Notes under the pieces: generated by a model
Seen by the model: the letters and a program-made list of their open reading frames with translations, nothing else
The model's database searches: none
Told to the model about the DNA's origin: nothing
In this document: piece after piece, positions 1 to 11,762 of the stretch
How the letters are laid out: every line of letters begins with the position of its first letter
How positions within the stretch are numbered: position 1 is the first letter of the stretch
Program-made: the position numbers and the translations under genes
Source: Buddleja alternifolia
Lineage: Eukaryota; Streptophyta; Magnoliopsida; Lamiales; Scrophulariaceae
Assembly: GCA_019426215.1 (NCBI GenBank)
Contig: CM033391.1
Span: 9,970,708-10,034,707 of the forward strand
DNA: 64,000 bases
Direction: 5' to 3'

Positions 1-1780
1 GATATAATAAGGAATTAACTTTTACTTTTCATATGGTTTAAAAGTTTCTAATGTTTAATAATTTTTTCCTAGCTTTATTATTTAACCAATCACATTCTAA
101 TATCTTTTTATTTATGATTTCAACTTTTTAGTTTGATTTGTTTGTAGATATCTTATATATGGTGATATTTGGTATCCTTTAGATTTCCTATTTTGCTCAG
201 TTGAAATAGGAGAATTTTATTGATTTTACATTTTGCATTTTCTGTATTTTGTCTTCTCTATTTTTATGTAATTTTCGTACATTCAAGAAAAAGTTCACTT
301 ATTTCCTATCTTTTGTTGTGGAGTTTTGATAATTTACTTCCAGAAATATATACAAGGTTATGGGTCTGCACAAGAAAGTCTTCTTTCTCATTTTTGCTAA
401 GAAAAGCTTAAACAATTTGTCAGTTCTTTTATTTATAGTTTTGGTGTTCATGCAAGTTAGACTTTCTACTCGAATTATGATTTAAATTTCTCTTGTTTTT
501 ATTACAATAGTAATGCATGAATTAATGAAATTTGCACCTAGCCCGAGCCTCTCTCTTGGAAGTTAGAGGAGGAGATTCTCCACTATAGTTATCATCATTA
601 CCAATTCTGTAATTGCAATTTACATGCAGTACACGATCATCATTTAGATTTTTGTTTCATGATTGACGTTTTAAAGTGCGTCTCTATGTACATTACTAGA
701 ATAATCCATAAAACACGCTTTTCTTTTCCTTCATAATTCTATGATATCCTTTCCAATTGAAGTGAGAATCACTATTTTGATGTCCTTAGTTTATATAGAG
801 TTAGTAATTCACTTCATGAATCTATAACTCATGTTTCTGCTTCATTATTATGGGTTTGCTTCCACTGTAAATTAATTTGAAGGAGTTAAAAAATTTACCC
901 CAAAGCAGGTGAACTATTAAATTAACTAAATATCTATAGAGATACATATACTCGAATATATTTGGTATTAATGAATAATGCTAATTTGAGTGTCGGGAGA
1001 CTTCAAATTGCTACATAATTACAATTTATAAAAGAGTATATATAATAAACGTCGATGGACTTCAAGTAAATCCTATTATATAACAAGTTTTTATTAGAGC
1101 ATGCATTATGAAGTAAATGTAAGGGTAAAGATGACCAAATAAAAATACTTAAGTTAAACAAAATTTGAACACTAGGAATGCTAAAATAAAGATTTGACAT
1201 AAGGCCTACTCTGACACAAAATTTATTCTTTAGGAACCATAAATGTTAATGAAGCTTATTCTTTAATTTTAAAAAAAATCAAATGTGCTTGTCTCTGTCT
1301 ATAATAGCATATTGTTGATTAGTAATCATTTCCTTTTAACTAATCGCTTCTTTTTATCTTAATATTGAAACCTTTTTTTTTAACAATAATATTCAAAGCT
1401 TTTAAACTTCGTAGCATTATGAAACAACCTCAAATTATAATTCTTTAAGAAATACCATGTGGATTTTGGAATTTTTGATAAAATAATCAAACTTATGTGT
1501 TGCGAAGTTTCAATGATGAAGCAAGGTAGTTGCTAAAACAAAGTGACGATGAACTCAACAATCATTTAATTCTTGGTGGATTGGTCTAACCATTGATAAA
1601 TTATGAAATTATCATATAGTTGTACCCTGTAAGTTAGATAATCTTACTTGACAAACTACTTTAAAGGTTTACAGTTAAATAAAATTTAACATCTTATATT
1701 TAAATTGTTGCGTTATATATGTGAACTTGTAGAATGTTTTAAAAATAATTATTCAACGGCCTTTATTTTGTGACATGGAA

Positions 1781-1812
<32 letters not shown>

Positions 1813-3420
1813 CATAAGAATTTTTTTAATGTACTGACTGCATTTAGGTTGAGAAAATTTTTGTTAGAAGGTGAGGATTATATATTATTTAGTTCCACCA
1901 AAACTATTTCAATATTTGTTGTTCATAGAACAACTTTAACATGTCATTAAACTTAATTAACTCTTACTATTAGTAAACTTATAGAAAGGCATTATATATC
2001 TGTGCATGGCACGGGTTTCACACTAGTAAATTGATATTGAATGGTTGCTAGCTTTTCTCTTCAAGAATTTGTGTTGCACTATTTCTCCTTATAATTCACG
2101 ACATAAACAATTTTCTGTAAGTATATCATATACTTATTTAGTTATATCTTAAATGATACTTGGAACATACATTTCAATATCTATTTGAATTTATTTGTAT
2201 GAAGATTGGTAATTTAAATGAGATTTTTCAAGATATATTTTAGTTATAAGTTGTCATTGGAGCATGGATGATCTTAATTTTTTGATGTTTTTGAGATTAT
2301 TTTTATGCTAGATTTACTTTATTACTTAGAGTTTTCGAAACAAAACTCCGGCCAGCTCAGGCTCAACTCGAAGCTTGTACTAATTTTCAAGTCGAGCCCG
2401 AGCTTTGAAAAAAAAAGCTCGTACAAATTCAAGCCTAAGCTCGTATGATATCAAGCCGAGCGGGATCCTAACCAGGTTCGGCTCGCTCGACTTGATTGAC
2501 AGACCTACTTATGGAATTTATCTGAATATTACCCTATGTGGATTTTCCATGTGGGTTACGACATTAAATAATTCCGATAATTAATATAGGTAGGAAATGA
2601 CTATTTTGCCCTTTTTAATTTTTTAGAACACAAGGATATATATTAACTACTCATTGAAATAATTGTTGGTATGCGGGGTTTTTTTATCATTATTATTAGA
2701 TTAAATCAAGTTTTGATTATTATTAACACAACTTGCGTTTTGATAGAAGAGGGGTAAGATTGTCAAATAACGAACATGGAGAACAAACTTAATCATAGAG
2801 GTATGCATATAATCAAAGATACAAGTAAACGACGCTGGTGCATACTGTTATGATGGAAATGACGGGGACCATTGAGTTTTGATGCTGGAGAACAACACTA
2901 TCAAATCGTAAACAATAAAATCTATGTACATTTTGGCCGAATTCAGCATCATGATCTCAGTTCTGAGGTCCCCAGCATTAAAAACCAGTTGCAGAAAAAG
3001 TAAAGCCTATTAATCATAATCTCTTTCCTATCTACTTCTAAATAATTATTACAGTTTGGTCTCAACATGTCAATATTTTACGCAATTGCATTTAATAACT
3101 AACTCCTTTTTTCTTTCAAAATGTTAGTGTATATATATGCATCATTACTGTGTTCAATGTATTAAAAATCAACGACCACAATGACCAACAATAAACTTTT
3201 ACAATTAACAAGTAATAACTTTTTTGACCAACAATAAACTTTGACAAAAACTCAAGTTGGTAAAACTCAAATTTATAAGAACATCAAAAGTAATGAGATC
3301 TTAGCTTCAACTAAAATTGGTACTTGGTAGTGATCATTAGTCCTCGATCCTTTATCAGATTTAATGTAAATAATTACTTACAAACCAAAAATATCGTTCT
3401 TGTCATACAACTAGGTTGTT
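1..3420. other. AT-rich intergenic spacer, no gene seen
   Basis: I see no credible coding region. Open frames here are short, low-complexity and lack recognisable motifs. The stretch holds a (TA)n microsatellite at about 1782-1809 and, at about 2335-2510, a fragment rich in GCTCGAGC-like palindromes that resembles the internal parts of hAT-type elements elsewhere in the window. Its ends could not be fixed. Confidence 0.6.
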
Positions 3421-3429
3421 AAAGTATAA

Positions 3430-3725
3430 TTTGTGATGCCGGTAGAATTTGCATCATAGATTTTTAAGGTCCACTTCATGATTCTTCCATAAATTCTCTA
3501 AACCTGCAAAATAATATCGCGTTAGAAGGCGCGCTGAGGATTTCCCCGGCGTTGGCCTTCCGACACTCAAGTCAGTATCTACAGAAAAATTATAAAATAT
3601 TCCAAAAAAAATCTCCCCTTTAACTTTGCCGTAGTCTTATTTATATACCACATCAATTAGTTATCTCAATCCCACAAATTAAAGGGTGACCCCATGAACA
3701 TCTTACCGGGTGGTTCTTATGCTCC
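3430..3725. repeat. Dispersed repeat copy A (unoccupied copy)
   Basis: This segment is about 90 percent identical by eye to 14300-14566 plus 15646-15670. Shared landmarks are TTTGCATCATAGATTTTTAA, GCGTTAGAAGGCGC, CCTTCCGACNCTCAAGTCAG and the end block CATCTTACCGGGTGGTTCT. The copy is continuous across 3686-3693 (GTGACCCC), exactly where the second copy carries a 1071-bp hAT insertion, so it serves as the empty site. The family is not coding in what I can see and I cannot assign it to a named element class. Confidence 0.8.
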
Positions 3726-4347
3726 CGGTTGTTGACTGAAAATTGGGAACTGGTTGACCCTTTCCCATGATTTTAGGCCACATGGAAAATACACAATTAT
3801 TAATTTATCTAATTTGAACTCAAGTCAGATTTGTAGGTTTAATTATTGGGCTTGGTACATAGCTTAGCCCATCTAATTAATTAATTAAGTCATTAACCCA
3901 TTAAATATTTTGCCTACATCATTAGCCCCACTCACATAGTTCGGATGCAACTGAACTAAGAGAATAGATTAACCAAATGATATATTTGGACTCATAGTTA
4001 CAATAATTATTGAAGTAGGTATTTTGGGAAAGCTTTCTCAATCCTCAGAAAATATGCAAATCAGTTGCACGAGTGCATGTATTTTCATTGTAGTCAAATA
4101 ATACAAACCAAGTGAATTATATAACTGATATGCTTTGCTGGATCAATGTTTTGGGGGAGTTAATTCCAATAGTAAATGAGCTAATAATGATCATAAACCA
4201 ATAAAGTTGCGCAAGGTCTTTGTTCAAAACAAATGAGCAATGGCGATTTTGACTCAAAATAAATGAGCACATTAAAGGTTTTTGCTCAAAATAAAAAAGG
4301 GATCAAATTGCCTTTTACATTTAGGCTTGGGCATTCTCAGCTTTTAA

Positions 4348-4685
4348 GAGGCTTCTTAACCTCAACCGAAACTTTTGAGTTCCATGACGACTTTCATGCG
4401 TTCCTCAGTCGGGATTATTGAATCTCGAGGAGCTTCTTTAGCCTTTGCCGAAATCTTTGAGTTTTGGAGGCTTTTATGTGAGCCTCAGTTGGGATATTTT
4501 TTAATCTCAGGGAGCTTCTTTAGCCTTAGCTGAAACCTTTGAGTTTCTGGGGGCATTCATGTGAGTTTCAATTGGGATTCTTGAATCTCGAGAAGCTTCT
4601 TTAGCCTCAATTGAAACCTTTGAGTTTCAGAGGGCTTTCCGTGTGAGCCTCAGTCGAGATTCTTAGATCCCGAGGAGCTTCTTAT
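4348..4685. repeat. 82-bp minisatellite, four imperfect units
   Basis: The phrase GCTTCTTTAGCCT recurs at about 4351, 4432, 4514, 4595 and (truncated) 4677, giving spacings of 81-82 bp. Each unit also contains a CCTTTGAGTTTC-like block, GTGAGCCTCAGT and GGGATTCTTGAATCTCGA. The units differ by scattered substitutions. No coding sense is visible. Confidence 0.85.
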
Positions 4686-4689
4686 AAGA

Positions 4690-7100
4690 AAACCATCTAT
4701 AATAAAAGGGTTCAAACTTATGCTCCTAATGAACGACTTATGCAAGGAATTAAGCGTAATTACATATCACAAAATAAGGGGACGGTTTCTTCATCTCCTG
4801 TTATTCTCAGAACATTTAATATGTTGGGAGACAGAATGTGCCATGATCTCATAATTTGGCAAGCCAATACGCTTATGTAGCACATAAATACAAATTTTAG
4901 TCTCTCCCATGCAAGTCATATAATCTCAGTAAAGCTTTTTCCAATCAGTAGTAATGACAAGAAATAAATTCAAAATCACGAATTTCATTACCTTTAACCA
5001 TACGACAATAAATGTCTAATTGCTAGATATTACGGTGCATGATATTATGACATCTGATTTAAGTCGACATTTCCATATTGTGACCTCGTCCTAACGACAT
5101 ATATAAAAGCCAAATTCTTTATAGGCTAGCTTATATTCATGATGAGGAGCTCAAAATTTGATGCTGTGAGCATCCCTGCTTGAAAAATATTAGTAAGATT
5201 TTCACAGCATAGTATAATTTATAGACCCATCTATCTATTTGAACAATTGAAAAGATCAACCAATATATCTAACAGATATTAAGTAAGACCTTGAAATCAT
5301 ATAATTAAAATAGAATTTTTGCAATCTTCATTTTCCCACAATATTAACTGTGAATGACAAATGCCCAAAGCTGCCACTATATTTGCCTTGTAATCAGTTT
5401 GGCATTTGACAGAGGGATTTCTCCTTAATGGAATTCTTGCGTGTGAACAAGCTTAGAACTTGAAGTCATCTTCCCTAAGAATATGTAAATATTTTCAGGA
5501 ATAATATTAGAATGAAACTCTGAGTACTTTAAGTCGTAAAATCTCGATCCGGACATTCAAGCCATTTCTCAATCAGTTTGTAGTCTTAGACAAATATGTC
5601 CATACATGTTCGTCTTTGTTTATTGTAAAGATTACTTCCCTTTAGCATTCTTGTCACTTCAACACTTATCATATCAAAAATGATTATGTGGAAAAGCTTT
5701 TGAAAGGAAAAACCGCATAAGAAAAATGAGGCGACCAATATCATACAACAATTAATCACTCTTCTCATGGATTGTATCAAAGAATAAGACAAAATATCAT
5801 GTATTCATACTGGATAAGAGTTGCAACAAGTAGTATTTTATAACTGTCCTAAAATAATTAGCGCATCTTTCAAACAAGATAAGCACAATATATAATTTTC
5901 GAAGAATATATATATATATATATATATGAGATTCTAAAACTTAAGAAGCTAAGAGATGAAAAACACAAGTGTGATTCATATTTTAGTCGAGTTATTCTCG
6001 AATGCTTAAGTAACTTTCTTGGTATATATATGTGATACTACAATTATTTATTGGTGGGCTTACTTAATCCAATTTATTAAGTTTACAACCCCATTGTAAT
6101 TAAAGCGTCATATATATATATATATATACACACACATATATTGAGCTATTTTAGCCAGCATCCACGTGACCACGCTGGTGTTACATATTCTTCATATTGC
6201 CTACTTTCATGGTTTTATGCAACTTTAAAAATTACTATAATGACTAAATGACATGCTTCTGCTTCTGGCTCCATCCATCGTTATCTTCAATTTCAATGGT
6301 GGCTATGGCATTATGGTTTGCAATCATTGTACATATTTGTGGTTCTCTACTTAATGCAAATGAAATAATGAATAAAAGATAGTGAGACGAGCATGTAAAG
6401 ATAGATATAATAAATTTTTCATGATTATGTTGTGGATATGACTTATCTGATATAGTCATGCATCGTTAATTGTTTGCCGAGAATCCGAGATCATCAAATA
6501 TCAAAAAGACCTCATCGTCTAAAGTCCGCCGCCTTTGGAGCTTCGATCTCTCAACAACCTTAACATATATATGCATGCGATCGAGTTCCCTGTCTTCGCA
6601 TAAGATGTGAACATCCAAGCTGTTTTCAATGTCATGACACACACAAAGTAATTAGCGTGTGAACGTCCCCATGAGTTTAGGAGAAGCGGCAGACTACTTC
6701 GGCTGCACTTTCAGATAATCATGCCCTTTGGGAATGAGTATCATAATCAATTTCATGATCCCAGAGATGGTGTAATCAATTTCATGATCAAATAAAGAGT
6801 GATAACTTGTCAAATAGCATTGGAAGTGTCCTCCCGTGTCACCAACCACCAATTTGTTTCCTCAATCGCTCCAGTTTTCCGGTGGCAAAAGCCAATCAAT
6901 CCTTACCACAATAAATATATATCGTGATCAAAAAAGATAATTATATAATACAATAGTTAAAAAAATATCATGAAAAGAATCATTATGAGTTGGGCAATAT
7001 AAAATCGTCAAATGTAAAAACCAAAGGAAAGAGGACTTCTCCCATTTATTTCGGCTACATGCATCAATTGATTGCCCCTGCAAATCTTATTCAAGTCATA
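4690..7100. other. Intergenic spacer with TA microsatellites
   Basis: No gene is supported. Open frames at about 5586-5792 and 6244-6459 (- strand) and 6990-7178 (+ strand) have no domain signature. (TA)n tracts lie near 5907-5926 and 6111-6128. Confidence 0.55.
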
Positions 7101-7108
7101 CTCATACA

Positions 7109-7479
7109 CAGGGACGGAGCCAGGAATTTTCCTGAGGGGCGAGATTTTTGTGATATAGTTATACATTTTTTTTTCTAGATAGACAAATGATTCAAGGGGG
7201 GTGCCCCTCGTGGTACGGTACGCTATATTTATGGGGGGAAATCTAATAAAAAACTAGATTTAATTTCAACTTTTGACATACTTTATACTCTTATATCTCT
7301 TTCGTTAGTCAGGATTTTGGGTTTTGGGGGGGCGAACTCAAAGAAAAGGGAGAAAGCGTGATATTTTCAATTTTTTAGGGGTGTGAAATTGAAATATCAA
7401 AAATTTTATAGGGTAAAAAAATTATTTTTCAAAATTGAGGGGGGCGAGCGCACCCTCCAGCCCACTGGCTCCGTCCCTG
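7109..7479. mobile_element. Non-autonomous hAT-type element (371 bp)
   Basis: The ends are inverted: CAGGGACGGAGCCAG on the left and its complement CTGGCTCCGTCCCTG on the right. They are flanked by near-identical 8-bp sequences CTCATACA (7101-7108) and CTCACACA (7480-7487), the target duplication size of hAT transposons. The interior is G-rich with GGGGGGCGA tracts and has no transposase. The GGGACGGAGCCAGG terminus is of a kind widespread among plant hAT-like MITEs. A chance inverted repeat is unlikely given the matching flanks. Confidence 0.85.
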
Positions 7480-7639
7480 CTCACACATACCAATTATTTA
7501 TTCAATTCCAAACCACAAGCCTTTTTATAACTTTTTCTCAAACAAGTGGGGAGCACTATCTGCAAACGTGTTGTGCTGTGTTGTGTTCGATTACTTTTTT
7601 TTTTTTTTCATTCATGAAGAGGAGGGGGTTACCCAATAT

Positions 7640-9479
7640 GTTTGTGTTAACCCGACATACCCGAGCTAATAGTCAAAATACGTGGCCAAGTTCGACCAAA
7701 AATGTCGTCATCCAAAATGTGAAGAATACGCTCATCAGGCGCATTACAAAATGTGAACTGGGTGTGTAATCCTAACTTGGCTAGCATGTCTGCTGCCCTG
7801 TTGCCTTCCCGCCAAATGCAGGTGATAGAGACCTCTCAGCCTCTATGCAAGACGTCACGTATTTTTTGGATCAACTCGGAGTAATGATGAGCTGTGGAGG
7901 CATCCACAATGCTTCGTATAGCAGTCCGACAGTCAGATTCAAGAATAAGCTTCCGTACTCCTGAGTTCCACGCCATCTCTAGTCCTTCTAGAATGGCTCG
8001 CAGCTCAGCCTCGACAGAAGAACATGGTGGTATCTACCCCATAAAACCTTTTATCCAATTACCATGTTCATTCCGCAAGGTACCCCCAATCCCCGTCCAA
8101 CGGGTAGAATTGTCTGCAATTTGTGTTACTGCCGCATCCACGTTTACTTTACAGTAATCAGGAGTTGGCTTTGTCCAACCTGTCTGCATCTGGAGTACGG
8201 TTACATCCGGGTCAAACAGCATCAAGTGTACAGTGCCGTCAATTCGTGAGTGTAAAATATCTAGGACCATTGTAGGTGCCTCATTCCTTTCACCATGAAT
8301 CAGCTCGTTGCGGACCTGCCAAATGAAAGACATAATTTCAGTAAATGCTAATGACCAATTATCGCACCATGCATACCTATTTGCCGTGTGAGATAGGTTC
8401 CAATCCACCCAACTTTTACTCCTGCCCGAGAAAAATCTCGAGCGGTAATTCGGGTGGATTGTCGTCTCCCACAAGTTCCTCGCCCACGCACAGTCGCGTA
8501 ATGCATGTAGGTTGGTGTCCGCCGACCTGCCACAAATATCACAATTGTCAGTATGAGTTATCTGTCGAGTTTTTAAGGTGGATTTTGTGACAACACGTTC
8601 ATGTCTAAGAAGCCAAAGGAAAAAACGACGACAAAAAACTCCCCTGATTTTCCAGATTTTGGACCACTTTTTACTTTCAGCAACACAAGTGGTTGTTCTC
8701 GATAAGGCTTCATAAGCACTTTTGACACTATATTGGCCATCTATAGCATATTTCCAGCACGGGATGTCTTCCTGGCCACTTAAAGCATCTAAGTCGATCC
8801 CCCGAAGCACTTCTCGCACATTATACGGCAGATGGCTTAGAGACATCCAATCCCACCCGATATCCGGTATCCAATAACTCTGCACTGAACGGACAGCCGT
8901 CTCGTGATCTAAGTGATTGACAATTTGGGCCAAGAGATTACCGCCCGTTATCCATTCATCCAGCCAGAACCGGATTTTGCTCCCATCCCCAATACGCCAT
9001 TTGATACCCGATCGGACAAGAGGTAACAAATCTGAAATACTTTTCCAGCTTTGGGACATGTTATTGCGTGAGCGACCTCGCCTTCGAAGGAGATATTTAT
9101 GTCGAAGTACCTGGACCCATAATTTCGATTCATTTGTGAGTACCTGCCAGCCCAGTTTACCCAAAAAAGCCATGTTTGTGAGCCGCATTTTTCGAAGTCC
9201 CAACCCGCCAGCTCTTTTGGGTTGACACACCGTATCCCAGCTAATAAGATGTATTTTCCTCTCATCATCTGAACCGCCCCATAGGAACTGTCTATTGGCT
9301 CTATGAATTGCATCACATAGTCCTAACGGAAGTCGAAGTGTTTGCATATGGTATGCCGGGATTGACTCCGTGATTGACTTTATCAGAGTAGCTCGCCCCG
9401 CAAGTGCTAGATGTTTCCGTTTCCATCCTTGGAATTTCTTTTTAACTCGATCTAGAATAAAGGTGAGGTCTTTCCGCAA
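7640..9479 (-). pseudogene. LINE ORF2 part 3: zf-RVT and RNase H domains
   Basis: From 9479 to 8034 the frame encodes 481 residues. KFQGWKRKHLALAGRATLIK leads into the post-RT region, a zf-RVT zinc-binding region follows (CDICGRSADTNLHALRDC), and then the start of an RNase H fold with its first catalytic Asp in CKVNVDAAV. A stop at 8034 interrupts RNase H. The rest is still readable on the same strand down to about 7640: an EAELRAILEGLEMA segment with the Glu, ESDCRTAI with the second Asp, a further stop near 7836, and REGNRAADMLAKLG with the last Asp. The family uses RNase H to remove the RNA template. Confidence 0.88.
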
Positions 9480-10723
9480 GAGACGCCCATGGTTGAGGGG
9501 GACGCCAAGATATCGACCTAAATTATCCGTCTGTCCCAGGGAGGTAAGTCAACCAATACGCTGCTTATCTTCAATGGTGACATTTTTGGAGAAGAAGATG
9601 TGAGATTTCTGCCGATTTACTGTCTGTCCTGAAAGATCACAGTAGTATCCCAAAGTATTCATGGCCACGATAACTTGGTGGTTGGTGGCTTCGCCAAAAA
9701 GTAGTAGATCATCCACAAACATTAGATGAGAAATACGCGGACCCGATCGTGATGTAGGAACAACCTTCCAAGTCTTTTCCCGAACTGATTTATCAATAAG
9801 TGCACCTAATTTCTGGACACAGAAGACAAAGAGATAAGGCTAAAGGGGATCCCCCTGTCTTAAGCCTCGCTTCGGCATGAACCACTCTGTGACTTTCCCA
9901 TTCCACAAAAGGGAAAGTTGAGCCGTCGTAGTGCATGCCATAATAAGCTTAACCCAAGGGTCAGGGAATCCAAGCTCACATAACACATTTTCCAAAAACG
10001 TCCAATTAATTGTCATACGCTTTTTCAAAATCAATTTTTGCCACAAAATAACCTTTTTTACCCTTACGATTGCACATATCATGAAGAACCTCTTGAGTGA
10101 TAAGTACATTTATCAATGGTCTGTCGACCCTTGATAAAGCTACTCTGAGTTTGGGGAATAAGTTCATTCATAAAATTCCGAATCCGGTTAGTCATAGTTT
10201 TTGTGATAATCTTTAAGCTCACATTTGTAAGACTAATTGGACAAAATTGAGAAAGATGTTTAGGTTGCTTATCTTTAGGAATTAAGACAATGCGGGATTT
10301 ATTGAGAGAGGTGTCGATGTAACCTGATTGGATTGCCTCCCGGACCATGTGAAAAATATCATCACCTACGATATCCCAACATCTTTGATAAAATAGGGGC
10401 TGAATTCCGTCCGGTCCAGGCGACTTCGATGGGCTCATCTCCCAAAGTGCACGTTTGACTTCCTCTTTTGAAACCGGCTCAGTAAGAATTGCTATGTGGT
10501 GATTCTGTAATTTTGGAAATTCCTCAGTGTGAGCATACTGTCTCGGTGTCGGTCCAGCGCCGTAAAGATCCCGATAGTAATCTACCGCCATCGATTGCAA
10601 AGCAGAAGGATCCGATTCCCATTCGCCCGTATCTCTTTGTAATGTTCTGATTGGAGCTTTGTTCTGTCTCGTGACCGCCGACAAATGAAAGAATTTCGTA
10701 TTCAAATCCCCTCCCTCAACCAC
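9479..10723 (-). pseudogene. LINE ORF2 part 2: reverse transcriptase, several frame breaks
   Basis: Frames from 10723 down to 10079, 10109 to 9840 and 9839 to 9480 carry the RT domain in order. SPGPDGIQPLFYQ and SRIVLIPK mark the fingers, QSSFIKGRQTIDK the next block, and KIDFEKAYD (about 10011-10043) holds the first catalytic Asp. RGLRQGDPL follows at about 9840-9870 and FVDDLLLFGEA (FVDD at 9708-9719) holds the catalytic pair. A frameshift just after KAYD and a stop after GDPL at 9840 break it. Catalytic residues are therefore all present but in different frames. The enzyme would copy element RNA into DNA at the nicked target. Confidence 0.9.
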
Positions 10724-11762
10724 TTAATTCTTGCTTTTTGTTTCCACAAGAGTTCTTCTTGTCTTAGAGTATCTTGATATTGTGCCTGCAACTTGACTTC
10801 CAATTTTCTCAGTGACCACCGGAAATGATTACTCTGAGCTCGCTGGATACCTGAAATCCGAGCTACTAGCTGTTTTTTCCTCCTAAAGATATTGCCAAAG
10901 GTAGTTTGATTCCAAGTAAAGGCTGCATCCCGTGTACTACTAATCTGATCCTGAATTCCAAGCCTTCTATTTTTGACCCAATGATGTGAAATCATATTCT
11001 TAAAAGTCGGATGAGTGAACCATGTTGTCTGAAAACGGAAGTATTCCTTGGTCGGACTAACTGGCACTGTGGTATCGAGAGATAATAAAATAGGCGAGTG
11101 GTCTGACCCAATTCGTGGGAGATGCGAGACCGTGGCAGTCGGGAACTCGAGACGCCACGCTTCATTGCAAATCGCACGATCCAATCTTTCTTGTAATGGA
11201 GACCGTCCTCCTTTAGCCCACGTATAGGGTGTTCCTACGAAATTTAAATCCATCAAGCTACATTTATCCACACAATCAAGAAAAGTTTTACATTGGTTAT
11301 AATCAATCGGGCCGCCCCCTGTTTTTTCCCTGTGATTTGTGACAACATTCATATCGCCGGCAATAACCCAAGGTCCCAAAACATGCGGTGCCATATGAGT
11401 TATGTGGTCCCACAAATGATTCCGTATTTCCACTTTCGGACTGGCATACACGGCTGTCAAGACCCATTGCGTATCTCCTGGGCGACGAACAATGGAAGTT
11501 ATACTCTGGTCATTTGCTTCGATAATTTCTAAAGTCACTTCCCCAGTATTCCAAAAAAGCCAAATTCCCCCGGTAATCGAGCTTCTACCTTTTCCACCTT
11601 ATCAAACCGGCTTTGTCTTAAGATGTCGTCCGCTTTGTTACCATGAACCCGTGGTTCAACAAGAACTAAAATCATTGGTTTATGTATACGGAGAACCTCC
11701 TTGAGAGAGTTCAAGAATTCCTGTTTGGCTGCTCCCCTACAATTCCAAAATACACTTGTCAT
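10702..11762 (-). pseudogene. LINE ORF2 part 1: AP endonuclease domain, frameshifted
   Basis: ORF2 begins at 11762 with MTSVFWNCRGA, the usual start of plant LINE endonucleases. The first frame stops at 11535, and the same protein continues in another frame from about 11570 to 10702, so a 1-nt indel lies near 11565-11575. Recognisable endonuclease features are WVIAGDMNVV (catalytic Asp/Asn region), FVGTPYTWAKGG and the terminal GSDHSPILL motif (Ser-Asp-His catalytic triad end). The domain nicks the target so that the element RNA can be copied in place. A second frame change near 10710 leads into the reverse transcriptase. Confidence 0.9.
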
